A stretch of 64,000 nt of DNA from the NCBI GenBank assembly GCA_903912525.1, contig CAIWHK010000072.1, positions 1 through 64,000 on the forward strand, in the 5' to 3' direction. Position 1 is the first letter of the stretch; each line of letters begins with the position of its first letter. Below, piece by piece: positions 15,603-24,900 of this stretch. The translations under genes were made by a program, and so were the position numbers. The notes under the pieces were generated by a model. The model ran no database searches. It saw only the letters and a program-made list of their open reading frames with translations, and was not told the origin of the DNA. The stretch is from an uncultured bacterium (lineage in GTDB: Bacteria; Krumholzibacteriota; Krumholzibacteriia; LZORAL124-64-63).

Positions 15603-16328
15603 ATGGACCACACGCAGCGCCCCGTCGGGGCGTTCATTTTCGACCTGGACGGGACGCTGGTCGACTCGCGCCGCGACATCGCGGCGGCGACCAATGTCGC
15701 GCGGGCCGCAGTCGGCCTGGCGCCGCTGGACGGGAACCTGCTCTGCGGCTACGTGGGCGATGGCGTGATGCTGCTGCTGCGGCGGGCGCTGGGCCACGAC
15801 ACGGGGCCGGGCGGCGCGCCAGTCCTGCTGGATGCCGCCGACCCGAGGCTGGCCCCGGCGCATGCCGCCTACATCGAGCACTACGGCCGTCACCTGCTGG
15901 ACAACACGCGGTCCTACGAGGGCGCCGCAGCCACGCTGCGCGCCCTGGGCGACGTGCCGATGATGGTCGCGACGAACAAGCCCGGCGCGTTCAGCCGGGC
16001 GATCGTGGCGGGGCTTGGCCTGGACGGCTACTTCCGCCGCGTCGTGGGCGGCGACGAGGTGACCGCGCGAAAGCCCGACCCGGCCCACCTGCGCGCCTGT
16101 CTCGAGGGCCTGGACGTGGCGCCGCGTGACGTCGTCGTGGTCGGCGACAGCGCGAACGATATTCTGGCCGCGCGCGCGCTGGGCGCCGTGGCCGTCGGCT
16201 GCGCGTGGGGCCTGAACCCGCGCGAGGAACTGCGGGCCTTGCAGCCCGACCACCTGATCGAGTCGCTGCCCGAACTGGCGGCGCTCTACGCACCGCCGCG
16301 AGACCGCGGCCGCCGGGAGACATCATGA
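15603..16328 (+). CDS. gph: HAD phosphatase, phosphoglycolate phosphatase-like
   Basis: A 241-aa HAD-superfamily hydrolase. Motif I is FDLDGTLVDS (Asp14 nucleophile, Asp16), motif II is the serine/threonine-containing MMVATNKP, motif III is the lysine in ARKPDPAHL, and motif IV is GDSANDILAA. The cap insertion and length match phosphoglycolate phosphatase, which salvages 2-phosphoglycolate, but related HADs act on other sugar phosphates, so the substrate is inferred. The ATG at 15603 follows AGGG and gives the usual start just before motif I. Its stop overlaps the next start (ATGA), so the two genes are translationally coupled. Confidence 0.85.
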   Translation: MDHTQRPVGAFIFDLDGTLVDSRRDIAAATNVARAAVGLAPLDGNLLCGYVGDGVMLLLRRALGHDTGPGGAPVLLDAADPRLAPAHAAYIEHYGRHLLDNTRSYEGAAATLRALGDVPMMVATNKPGAFSRAIVAGLGLDGYFRRVVGGDEVTARKPDPAHLRACLEGLDVAPRDVVVVGDSANDILAARALGAVAVGCAWGLNPREELRALQPDHLIESLPELAALYAPPRDRGRRETS

Positions 16329-18058
16329 GCACGCGCATCGAGCCCCTCCATCCGTGGTCCCTGGAGCGCCTGCTCGGGCGCATCGAGCAGGAGTGGGCGC
16401 AGGAGAAGTCGATCTTCAGCCTGGCCGGCCGACGCTTCTGGCAGGCGGACCCGGACGTCGACCTGTCGGCCGTGATCGGCGGGCGCCGGGTGGCCACGCC
16501 GGTCGGGCCGGCCGCCGGGCCGCACACGCAGATGGCGCAGAATCTCGCCCTGGGCTGGCTGGCCGGGGCCCGCACGTTCGAGCTCAAGACGGTGCAGATC
16601 CTCGACGAGCTGGACATCCCGCGCCCGTGCATCGACATGGAGCACGAGGGCTACAACGTCGAGTGGAGCCAGGAACTGAAGCTCGAGCAGTCGCTCGATG
16701 AGTACGTCAAGGGCTGGCTGCTGCTGGCGGTGCTGCGGCAGTGGGAGCCGCTGCGCGGCGCGATCGGCGAGCCGGGCGACCACGCCTTCGAGCTCTCGGT
16801 CGGCTACGACCTGGCCGGCATCCGCCACGAGCGCATGGCCGCGCTCATCGACGGCCTCAGGCAGGCGGGGCCGCGCCTGGATGCGCTGCGCGCGCAGGTG
16901 GGCGGCCCGTTCGCGCACCTGAGGGATGTCGAAGCCGATCCCGTCATCGTGCGCACCGCGACGCTCAGCACGTTCCACGGCTGCCCGCCCGACGAGATCG
17001 AGGGCATCGTCGAGCACCTGATGACGCGCCACGGCCTGGACGTGACGGTGAAGCTGAACCCGACACTGCTGGGCCAGGAGGCCGTCGCGGCCATCCTGCA
17101 CGATCGCCTGGGCTACACCGACGTGCCGCTCGATGCCGCGGCTTTTGCCGGCGACCTGCAGTGGGATCGCGCGCTGCAGATGATCGACCGGCTCGAGACC
17201 TTCGCCCGCCGCGAGGGGCGCGAGTTCGGCCTGAAGCTGACCAACACGCTGGTCGTGCAGAACCACCGCGGCATCATGGCCGGCGACCGCATGTACCTGA
17301 GCGGGCCGCCGCTGCACGTGCTGGCGGTGGAGCTGCTGGCGAGGCTGGAGGCGGCGCTGCCCGGCCGCCTGAAGCTGGACTGCGCCGAGGCGGGCATCCC
17401 GGTGGCCTTCAGCGCCGGCGTCGACAAGGACAACGTGGCGGACATGGTCGGGCTGGGCCTACTGCCGGTGACCGTGTGCAGCGACCTGCTGAAGCCGGGC
17501 GGCTACGGGCGCATGGCGCAGGGCCTGCGCTCGCTGGCCAAGCGGATGAAGGCGGCGAAGGCGCGCGACCTGGGCGCCTGGCGCGCGCATGCCGACGCGC
17601 AGGCGCGGGCGGCGGGCAGCGCGAGCGCGACGGCGTTCGCGGCGGCGCGACTGGCGACGCCTGAAGGATTCGAACGCTACACCGCAGCCGCCGTCCACGA
17701 CCCGCTACGCGTGGTGGACCACGACCTCGAGATGTTCGACTGCGCCGCCTGCGGCAACTGCGTGACCGTGTGCCCGAACAACGCGTTCCTGTCGGTGCCG
17801 ACGGGCGTGAAGCCGCCGCTGAAGTCGCGCTCGCAGTACCTGGTGCTGGCCGAGCTGTGCAACGAGTGCGGCAACTGCACGACATTCTGCCCCGAGCGCG
17901 GCGCGCCGTGGCAGGTCAAGCCGCGGTTGTATACGGATGCGGCGGTGTGGGAGGCGCGGGGGCGGGAGGGGTTCCTGATGGACACGAATGAGTTGGCCGG
18001 CACCGACCCTGACCGGACGGTCCGTCTCTTTGTCGGAAAGCTTCCCTGGTTGCGTTGA
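16325..18058 (+). CDS. YgfK-like iron-sulfur oxidoreductase, N-terminal half only
   Basis: A 577-aa protein matching the first part of E. coli YgfK (putative selenate reductase, about 1030 aa) and related dihydropyrimidine/dihydroorotate dehydrogenase-like proteins. The barrel domain carries CATPVGPAAGPHTQ-type sequence (here ATPVGPAAGPHTQMAQN) and ELKTVQILDELDIPRPCID. The C-terminus has two four-cysteine ferredoxin motifs, Cys473-476-479-483 (CAACGNCVTVCP) and Cys512-515-518-522 (CNECGNCTTFCP), for two 4Fe-4S clusters. YgfK continues with a glutamate-synthase-small-subunit-like FAD/NAD(P)H module; that module is absent here. A separate electron donor is therefore expected. It overlaps gph by 4 bp. 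The real substrate is unknown. Confidence 0.8.
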   Translation: MSTRIEPLHPWSLERLLGRIEQEWAQEKSIFSLAGRRFWQADPDVDLSAVIGGRRVATPVGPAAGPHTQMAQNLALGWLAGARTFELKTVQILDELDIPRPCIDMEHEGYNVEWSQELKLEQSLDEYVKGWLLLAVLRQWEPLRGAIGEPGDHAFELSVGYDLAGIRHERMAALIDGLRQAGPRLDALRAQVGGPFAHLRDVEADPVIVRTATLSTFHGCPPDEIEGIVEHLMTRHGLDVTVKLNPTLLGQEAVAAILHDRLGYTDVPLDAAAFAGDLQWDRALQMIDRLETFARREGREFGLKLTNTLVVQNHRGIMAGDRMYLSGPPLHVLAVELLARLEAALPGRLKLDCAEAGIPVAFSAGVDKDNVADMVGLGLLPVTVCSDLLKPGGYGRMAQGLRSLAKRMKAAKARDLGAWRAHADAQARAAGSASATAFAAARLATPEGFERYTAAAVHDPLRVVDHDLEMFDCAACGNCVTVCPNNAFLSVPTGVKPPLKSRSQYLVLAELCNECGNCTTFCPERGAPWQVKPRLYTDAAVWEARGREGFLMDTNELAGTDPDRTVRLFVGKLPWLR

Positions 18059-18138
18059 CGGGAATTTCTGCTGCCGGCGTTCCCGCCGGGGCCGGCTCGT
18101 GGCCTCGGTGATTATTGATGATCAGCGATCGAAATGTT

Positions 18139-18147
18139 TGATATACT
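18139..18147 (+). promoter_or_regulatory. Candidate extended -10 promoter
   Basis: TGATATACT fits an extended -10 (TG, one base, TATACT) about 46 bp before the ATG at 18193. No good -35 precedes it, as is usual for this promoter type. Confidence 0.4.
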
Positions 18148-18192
18148 GGCATGGGAACGCCTGTTTCAATCGCGGCCATCGAGGTAACGCCA

Positions 18193-19983
18193 ATGTTGAC
18201 AAGAAATTACAAAGATAATCTCTGGGGCCCGGCAACCCGGCTGCGGGCCGTGGGATCGCTGCTTTTGCTGGCTGCCTGGGCCTCGGCGGCGAGCGCGGCT
18301 GGCACGGTCATCGGCTGGGGCTCGGTGACCAGCCCGACCAACATCCCGAATGTTGCGGCAGCTGCGGCAGGCTTCGATTTCGGCCTGGTCCTGAAGGACG
18401 ACGGATTCATCACAAGCTGGGGCAGCAACACCTACGGACAACGCAACATTCCGGTGCCCAACACGGGATTCGTGGCGATCGCCGCCGGGCTCTATCACGG
18501 CCTGGCCCTGAAGAACGACGGCAGTGTGGTCGCCTGGGGTGATACGTCCGCGGGACGCTGCGCCGTACCGTCACCGAACGCCGATTTCGCCGCGATCTCC
18601 GCCGGCGAGCGCCATTCCCTGGGACTGCTGAACGGTGGCTCCATCGTTGCCTGGGGAAGCAATGCCGACAGGCAGCTCGAATTGCCGCAGCCCAATGCGG
18701 GATTCGTCAGCATCTCCGCCGGCCGTTACCACAGCCTGGCTCTTCGCACGGATGGTTCCATCGTCGCCTGGGGACGCAATGACTACGGGCAGTGCAACGT
18801 GCCTGTGTCCAACACCGGCTTCATCGCCGTGGCGGCCGGCTACAGTTACAGCCTCGGCCTCAGGGTTGATGGTTCCGTCGTCGCGTGGGGCAAGAACGAC
18901 TACGGCCAGTGCAACGTGCCGTCTCCCAACATGGGCTTCACGGCCATTGCCGGCGGCTATGCCCACTCCCTTGGCATCCGGGCCGGCGGCAGCATCGCCG
19001 CCTGGGGCGCCAACAACTTCGGGCAGTGCACGGTGCCGGTGCCTAACGAGGGCTACACGGCGATCTCGGTGGGCTTCAACCACAGTGTGGCGGTCAAGGA
19101 TGCCGCCTTCGCCATGGCGATCTACGACACGCCCGCGGACGAAGGCGGCCACCTCGTCGCCTCCTGGCGGCGGCATCCCCTTGATCCCCTGGCCGTGACC
19201 GACTACGAAGTGCAGAAGTACGTCGGTTCGTGGACCTCGTTGGGCACGCTGGCTGCGGCCAATGCCGATACGTACAGCTTCAACATCGCGACGAATGATA
19301 TCTTCACGATCGGTCGCCCCGCGCCCGCGTCCTACTACCGACTCGTGGCACATACTTCTGTTCCCGGACTCCAGTACCCGACGCCGGTCATCTCAGCCTA
19401 CTCTGTCGACAATCTGCCGCCGGCGCCGCCGGTGGCGCACATGAGCGACGGGGCGGACTATCGGATCATCTACTGGGACGATCCCGGCCTTGCCGACTTC
19501 GGCAAGGCGTGCATCTACAGGGGTGATGAGGCGGGGTTCACGGCCGCAGAGCCGGTTGACTGTCCCGACGAACCCTTCTTCAACGAATCGCATCTGGCCT
19601 GGTTCTACTATCGCGTCGTGTTCACCGACATCCACGGGAACGTGGGCCAACCCTCGAATGAAGTCCACGGTCAGTTCCCGACGGGTGCGGCTGATGTCGT
19701 GCCGTCGGTTTTTGCGTTGGAGCAGAACTACCCGAATCCATTCAACCCGGGCACCATCATGCCGTTCGAGTTGCCGGTCGCTGCCGGCGCCAGGCTGACG
19801 ATCCATGACGCGGCGGGCCGGCTCGTCCGGGTCCTGGTGGACGGGGAGATGGCGGCGGGGAAAGCGGAAGCATACTGGAATGGCCTCGATGACGCGGGGC
19901 GCGAGGTCGGCTCGGGCGTGTACTTTGCCCGTCTTGATGCCGGGGGTCGCGTGATGACGCAGCGGATGGTCCTGTTGCGTTAG
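18193..19983 (+). CDS. Secreted seven-repeat RCC1-like protein with FlgD-type tail
   Basis: A 596-aa exported protein. The ATG at 18193 follows GAGGT and opens a signal peptide (basic, then LRAVGSLLLLAAWASAASA). Next come seven RCC1-like repeats of about 37 residues, each with an A/S-W-G turn and a GxHSLxL-like strand (for example VVAWGKNDYGQCNVP). Seven is the number needed for a closed beta-propeller. A fibronectin-like region follows, then a C-terminal FlgD-like Ig domain beginning NYPNPFNPGT and ending RMVLLR. Such tails act as, or resemble, C-terminal sorting signals in FCB bacteria. Secreted RCC1 propellers are presumed binding modules. The gene stands alone behind its own promoter. Confidence 0.88.
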   Translation: MLTRNYKDNLWGPATRLRAVGSLLLLAAWASAASAAGTVIGWGSVTSPTNIPNVAAAAAGFDFGLVLKDDGFITSWGSNTYGQRNIPVPNTGFVAIAAGLYHGLALKNDGSVVAWGDTSAGRCAVPSPNADFAAISAGERHSLGLLNGGSIVAWGSNADRQLELPQPNAGFVSISAGRYHSLALRTDGSIVAWGRNDYGQCNVPVSNTGFIAVAAGYSYSLGLRVDGSVVAWGKNDYGQCNVPSPNMGFTAIAGGYAHSLGIRAGGSIAAWGANNFGQCTVPVPNEGYTAISVGFNHSVAVKDAAFAMAIYDTPADEGGHLVASWRRHPLDPLAVTDYEVQKYVGSWTSLGTLAAANADTYSFNIATNDIFTIGRPAPASYYRLVAHTSVPGLQYPTPVISAYSVDNLPPAPPVAHMSDGADYRIIYWDDPGLADFGKACIYRGDEAGFTAAEPVDCPDEPFFNESHLAWFYYRVVFTDIHGNVGQPSNEVHGQFPTGAADVVPSVFALEQNYPNPFNPGTIMPFELPVAAGARLTIHDAAGRLVRVLVDGEMAAGKAEAYWNGLDDAGREVGSGVYFARLDAGGRVMTQRMVLLR

Positions 19984-20097
19984 CGGCAGGCCGCCTTCCG
20001 CCGGGCTGGATCGCATTCGGACGCCGCGTTATGTTGACTGTCCAGGGCATCGGTATGCTGATGCTGACTGCGCGGCCCGAACCAGGACGAATGGACC

Positions 20098-20880
20098 ATG
20101 AAGCCCAGGCCGGAAGGCAGTGAACCCGCCAAGCCAGCGCATCTGGCCACCGGTAAGCCGGCCGACGCCGGCCAGTTCGTGCTGGAGCGGCGCGCGCGCC
20201 TGGTGCGGCCGCTGCTGCCGGCAGGCGGCGGCCACCTCGTCGATTTCGGCTGCGGCAACGGCGCGCAGACGCTGCACTTCCTGGACAGCTTCACGAGCGT
20301 GACGGGCGTCGATATGGTGGCGGCCGAGTTGGCCGCGTTTGAAGCCGAATGCCGCCGCGTGAGCGCCGGCGCGCGGGTCAGGACGGTGCTGACCGGTGGC
20401 GGCGCACTGCCGTTGCCCGATGCCTGCGCCGATGTCGTCACGTCGTTCACGGTGCTCGAGCACGTCGCCGACGAGGCGCTGGCGCTGGCCGAGATGCGCC
20501 GCATCCTGAAGCCCGACGGCGTGCTGGTCATCACCGTGCCGAACCGGTGGTGGCTGTTCGAGACGCACGGCGCCGACCTGCCGCTGCTGCCCTGGAATCG
20601 CGTGCCGCTGGTCAGCTGGTGGCCGAAGCGGCTGCACGACCGCTGGGCGCGGGCCCGCATCTACCGCCGACACGAGATCCTGGCGCTGCTGCGGCGCGCC
20701 GGGTTCGAGCCCTTCGCGTGCTGTCGGCTGACCGCGCCGATGGACGTGCTGCCCGCCGGCGCGCTGCGGACGTTCGCGCGCGCCACCCTGTTCCGCCCCG
20801 ACAGCACGCCGTGGCCGTTCCTGGCGACGGAGATCCTCGTCGCGGCGCGGCTGGCGGCGCCTGCCGCGGAGAGTGCATAG
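20098..20880 (+). CDS. SAM-dependent methyltransferase
   Basis: A 260-aa class I methyltransferase of the Methyltransf_11 type. Motif I is VDFGCGNGAQTLHF (about 48-60), followed by an acidic residue after the next strand (VDMV), the motif IV region DVVTSFTVLEHVADEALALA, and ILKPDGVLVITVPNRWW. The C-terminus has a tryptophan-rich insertion and an aromatic region. The substrate is not evident; a family member acting on quinones, lipids or small molecules is possible. It is not in an operon. A repeat element overlaps its last codons. Confidence 0.85.
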   Translation: MKPRPEGSEPAKPAHLATGKPADAGQFVLERRARLVRPLLPAGGGHLVDFGCGNGAQTLHFLDSFTSVTGVDMVAAELAAFEAECRRVSAGARVRTVLTGGGALPLPDACADVVTSFTVLEHVADEALALAEMRRILKPDGVLVITVPNRWWLFETHGADLPLLPWNRVPLVSWWPKRLHDRWARARIYRRHEILALLRRAGFEPFACCRLTAPMDVLPAGALRTFARATLFRPDSTPWPFLATEILVAARLAAPAAESA

Positions 20881-20984
20881 CTTTTTCGGCCGTTGGTTGA
20901 CCTATCAACGAATTTTCCCGCCTGAAACCGCCGCTTCCCGCCCCGGAAATGGTTGATAAATCAACCATCAGCCCAAACGGTGCA
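20875..20984. repeat. 110-bp inverted-repeat element, copy 1
   Basis: Both arms contain a GGTTGA-N4-TCAAC-like palindrome: GGTTGACCTATCAAC on the left and GGTTGATAAATCAACC on the right. They are about 45 bp apart and flanked outside by GCAT and ATGC. Copy 2 at 40668-40780 has an ungapped 75-bp core about 70% identical by eye. Both copies sit at the 3' side of a plus-strand gene. Confidence 0.7.
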
Positions 20985-21043
20985 TGGGCACGCGCGGGCT
21001 GGGGTCGTTATCACGTTCGGGACCATCACAACGGGAAGAAGGC

Positions 21044-21811
21044 TTAGCGCACCAGCGCCAGCTTGCGCACCTGCTGCGCGCCATCGGCGCTCAGGCGCAG
21101 GAGGTAGGTGCCCGAGGCGACGTCGCGCCCGCGGTCGTCGCGGCCGTCCCAGAACACGTCGTGGGCGCCGGCCGTGAAGTCGCCTTCGGCGAGGGCGCGC
21201 ACGCGCGTGCCGTCGGCGGCGAACAGGTCCAGGCGCGCTGCCTGTGCGCGCGGCAGGCTGAAGCGGACCATCGTGCCCGGGTTGCAGGGGTTGGGGCGGT
21301 TGCCTTCGAGGATCGGCGCGCCGGGCAGGCCGGCGCCGGGGGCGCCGCTGTTCGACAGGACGACCGAGAAGTCGCCGGTGCGCGCGGTCGTGGTGTTGCC
21401 GAAGGCGTCGCGGCAGGTGACCAGCAGGCTCAGGTAGCCGGACTGCATCTCCGGCGCGGTCCAGGTCCAGGAGGCGTCCGTGGGCGTGGGCAGGTAGCTG
21501 AGACTCGCCAGCGGCGCGCCGGCGTCCTGCACTTCGGCCGTGAAGTCGTTCGTCGCCGTGCCCGGGTGGCTGTCGCCGGTCGTCCAGTGGAACGCCACCT
21601 GCTGGCCACCCCGCAGGATCAGGTTGGCCGGCACAGGGTCCAGCGCGAGGGCGGGCGCCGTCGTGTCGATGATGGTCGCCGGGCCGGCGCCCCAGCCGAC
21701 GGCGGCTCCGGACGGGACGGGCAGCGCCACGCACAGCACCGCGACAGCCAACGCCGCCAAGGCGAACCGGGCGCGGGGCAGGGCATGGCGGTGGCGCTGG
21801 GTGCGTTCCAC
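21044..21811 (-). CDS. Secreted protein with FlgD-type C-terminal domain
   Basis: A 255-aa exported protein. I take the GTG at 21811 as the start because it opens a compact signal peptide (RTQRHRHALPR, then FALAALAVAVLCVALPVPSG and AA). The middle is an Ig-like or bacterial cadherin-like module (residues about 50-155, with TAEVQDAGAPLASLSYLPTP). The C-terminal 85 residues are a FlgD-like Ig domain with NRPNPCNPGT (a cysteine replacing the usual F) and a final KLALVR. No enzyme motif is present. It is probably a small cell-surface or secreted binding protein. Confidence 0.75.
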   Translation of the reverse strand: MERTQRHRHALPRARFALAALAVAVLCVALPVPSGAAVGWGAGPATIIDTTAPALALDPVPANLILRGGQQVAFHWTTGDSHPGTATNDFTAEVQDAGAPLASLSYLPTPTDASWTWTAPEMQSGYLSLLVTCRDAFGNTTTARTGDFSVVLSNSGAPGAGLPGAPILEGNRPNPCNPGTMVRFSLPRAQAARLDLFAADGTRVRALAEGDFTAGAHDVFWDGRDDRGRDVASGTYLLRLSADGAQQVRKLALVR

Positions 21812-21884
21812 GTTTCCATCCGGCGCTGGGGGCTGGTCCGGGCAGCCGATGGCGGCTGCCGGGGGATTCGGCGTGACAATTATG

Positions 21885-21913
21885 ACAATACCACAAATAC
21901 CGGTATCCGGCAA
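21885..21913 (-). promoter_or_regulatory. Candidate promoter of the FlgD-tailed gene
   Basis: On the minus strand, TTGCCG, a 17-bp spacer and TATTGT lie in a locally AT-rich stretch about 75 bp before the GTG at 21811. Confidence 0.35.
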
Positions 21914-21916
21914 GGG

Positions 21917-24900
21917 TCAGGCGGGCGGCGCCCCCGGGCCCGCCAGCGTACGGACGATGTCGTCCACTTTGTAGCCTGCCTGGGCAGCGGCACCCAGGAT
22001 CAGGTCGCGGGCGTCCAGCAGGGCCGTCAAGTGCCGGGCCGCGCCCGCCGGGGACGATGCTGCCGGGGCCTGGGGCTCGCGGACCAGAGCCTCGACCACC
22101 AGTGCCTGCACGAGCGCCTCAAGGTCTTCCTTGCCCAGCCAGCGAGTCCCGTCGTGCGTGTTGACGCCGGCGGCCTGGGCCATCGCGGGGTTGGCCAGCG
22201 CCGCGGCCACCCAGTCGGAGCGGCCGTCGCCGAAGGCCCGCGCCGCATCGTCAGCAAGGGCGATGGCCGAGGCCAGTCGCGCGTCGCGCGAGGACTGGTA
22301 CTCGTGGCCCGACCAGTCGCGCAGGACGATCGCGAGGTCCTCGGCCACGAGGTCCACGTCGGCAGGCGGCACGGCGCAGCGCGGCAGGCCGCGGTCCTGG
22401 CCGGGGCAGCCCACGCAGCGCAGGATCGCCCCCAACCAGACGACTTCCAGGGCACGGCTGCCGGGTAGGGCCTGCAGCCAGGCGGTAAGGTCGGCACGCG
22501 TGCGGGCGCCGAGGGTCGCGTCGGCCGCCAGGGCAGCCAGCCTGGCCGGGAGCGCATGCAGCGCGCGCGCCCGGTCGGCCAGGCCGCGCGGCAGGTCGCG
22601 CAGGGCGGCCGGTTCGTCGGTCTCGACAGGCTCGACGGGTTTGACGGGTTTGACGGGTTTGACGAGAGGCGCCGGCGTGGCCGGGGTCACCTTCGACGCG
22701 CGCGAAGCCTTCGGCTGGGCTTCGTCGGCAGGCACCGCGTGCACCGGGATCGCCGCTGCCTCCAGCCATGACAGGACGGCGGGCGACAGCCAGCCGCGGA
22801 CCTCGGCCAGTTCGCCTTCCAGCTGCAGGCGGCGTCGCGCGCGGCCCAGGTCGGGCGTGCCGCCGCCGCGCAGCATCGCCGCCACGCGGGCCCAGCTGCC
22901 GTCGTTGTCGCGCACCAGGCGCCAGTCGACCAGTGCGCGCGCCTGGTAGCCGTTCAGCGGCGTGTGCAGGCCGGAAGCCGCCAGTTCCTCGCCCGAGCGC
23001 ACGTACTCGCGCCCGTCGAGGTGGTCGCGGAACAGGTGCCAGGCGCCCGGCGACGTGTCCAGGTCCAGCGCCTCGGCCAGCGAGCGGCGCACCAGGAACG
23101 GCTGCTCGGCGCTGCCGGTGTTGATCGCCGACGACAGGCGCATCCGCCCGCTCGTGCGCTCGATGCCGTTGTTGTAGATGATGAGCGCCTTGCCCTCGGG
23201 GCCTCGATTCGCATAGGCGAAGACGTTTTCTTCGACCCACCCGCCGTCCGACTCGAAGTCGAACAGCGCGAAGTGCTCGGCGCCCGAGAAGATGCCGCGG
23301 TGGCGCATCACGGGGAAGATGTCGCGCTCGTGGCGGCTCACCAGGTCCTCGTCCGGCTTCTCGTCCCAGTAGGCGCGCCGGTACTCCATGCCGTACTTCT
23401 CGGTGTAGCCCTCGATCTGGCCGTGGCCGATCATCGGCAGGCCCGGCAGCGTCACCATCAGCAGCATGCAGCCGAAGTACTTGTCGCCCTTGCCGAACTG
23501 CTCGATGGCGGTGCGCTCGTCCGGGTTGTTCATGAAGTTGACGAAGCGCTGCAGCACGGCGGGGCTGAACTCGAGCACGTTCTTCAGCGTCTGCCGGTAC
23601 TTCGCGTTGTCCTCAAGTTTCAGCATGTTCATGAACGCGCTGTTGTAGACGCGGTGCATGCCCAGCGTGCGGACGAAGTAGCCCTCCATCAGCCAGAAGG
23701 CCTCGGCCAGCAGCAGCGTGTCGGGCGCTTCCTGCGCCACGCGGTCGACGACCTCGCGCCAGAACTCGTGCGGCATCGCGGCGTCGAACTGCTCGCGCGT
23801 CATGCCGTGCTCGGCGCGCGAGGGGATGGCGCCCGCATCGCCCGGCGCGGGGAACCACAGGCGCTGGTAGTGCTTCTTGGCCAGCGTCATCGCCGCGTCG
23901 AAGCGGATGATCGGGAAGCGGCGCGCCACGTCGAGGATGACCTGGATGACGGCCTCGCGCACGTCCGCGCGCAGGAAGTCGAGCTGCGCCGTGTCGTTCC
24001 ACGGCATGCTGGTGCCGTCGTTGCCGTGGTAGATGTACCGCGCCTCGCCGCTGTTCTCGTCCACGCGCTGGAACACCACGGCGGCGTCCGAGCGGTTCCA
24101 GTAGCCTTCCTCGATGCGCACGCCGACGCCCGGGGCGCCGCAGAGGTCGCCGCCCGTGAATCGGTAGGCGGGATAGGGCGGCTGCGGCAGCTGCAGGAAG
24201 TACTCGGGATGTTCGACCACCCAGGTGCTGTCGATGCCCATGTGGTTGGGCACCATGTCGCTGGCCAGGCGGATGCCGCGGCGGCCGGCGCGCTCGCTCA
24301 GGTCGCGCCAGGCGTCCTCGCCGCCCAGCTCGTCAGCGATGCGGTAGTCGTGCAGCGCGTAGGCGCTGGCGGCGGCTTCGGGGTTGCCCATGTACTGCTT
24401 GATCAGGCGCGAGGCGTCCGAGCGCTCCCACAGGCCGATCAGCCACAGCCCGTTGACGCCCCAGGCGGCCAGGCGGTCGAGCTCCTGGTCGGGGATCTGG
24501 TCGAGCCGCGACAGCGGGCGGCCGTGCTGGCGGCTGAGCTGGTCCAGCCAGACGTGCACCGACTTGGCCATCAGGACAACGTTGCGCATCCAGCCGGCGT
24601 CCTGGCTGAAGGCCTCGGGCTCGGGGCGGCCGTCCTGCCAGCCGGCGTGGCCGGGGCCGAATTCCAGCACGGGGGCCGGGCCGGGGGCGCCGATGCGGTG
24701 CAGGTCGATCTCGCGCAGCACATCGAGCGCCAGCTGCAGGTTGCGCAGGAGGTCGTCCGGCAGCAGGTGGGCCCAGTGTTCGCGGATGTAGGCGAGCTGG
24801 CCGAACAGCGAATCGGGGCTGGCCAGCAGCGGCGCGCGCAGCAGGTTCATCAGCGACACGCCCTCGCTGCCGGGGGCTTCCTGCTCGGCCAGGTAGGCCT

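Noticed and set aside
20612-20968. Minus-strand small frame starting MVDLST, with a similar one ending near 40760
   Set aside because: The likeness comes from the shared inverted-repeat element; the frames diverge outside it and lack ribosome sites. It could be a tiny peptide, but I see no evidence.
18193-21811. Flagellar hook (FlgD) genes
   Set aside because: The FlgD-like similarity is only the C-terminal Ig fold with PNPFNP-type motifs on exported proteins; no flagellar genes are nearby.
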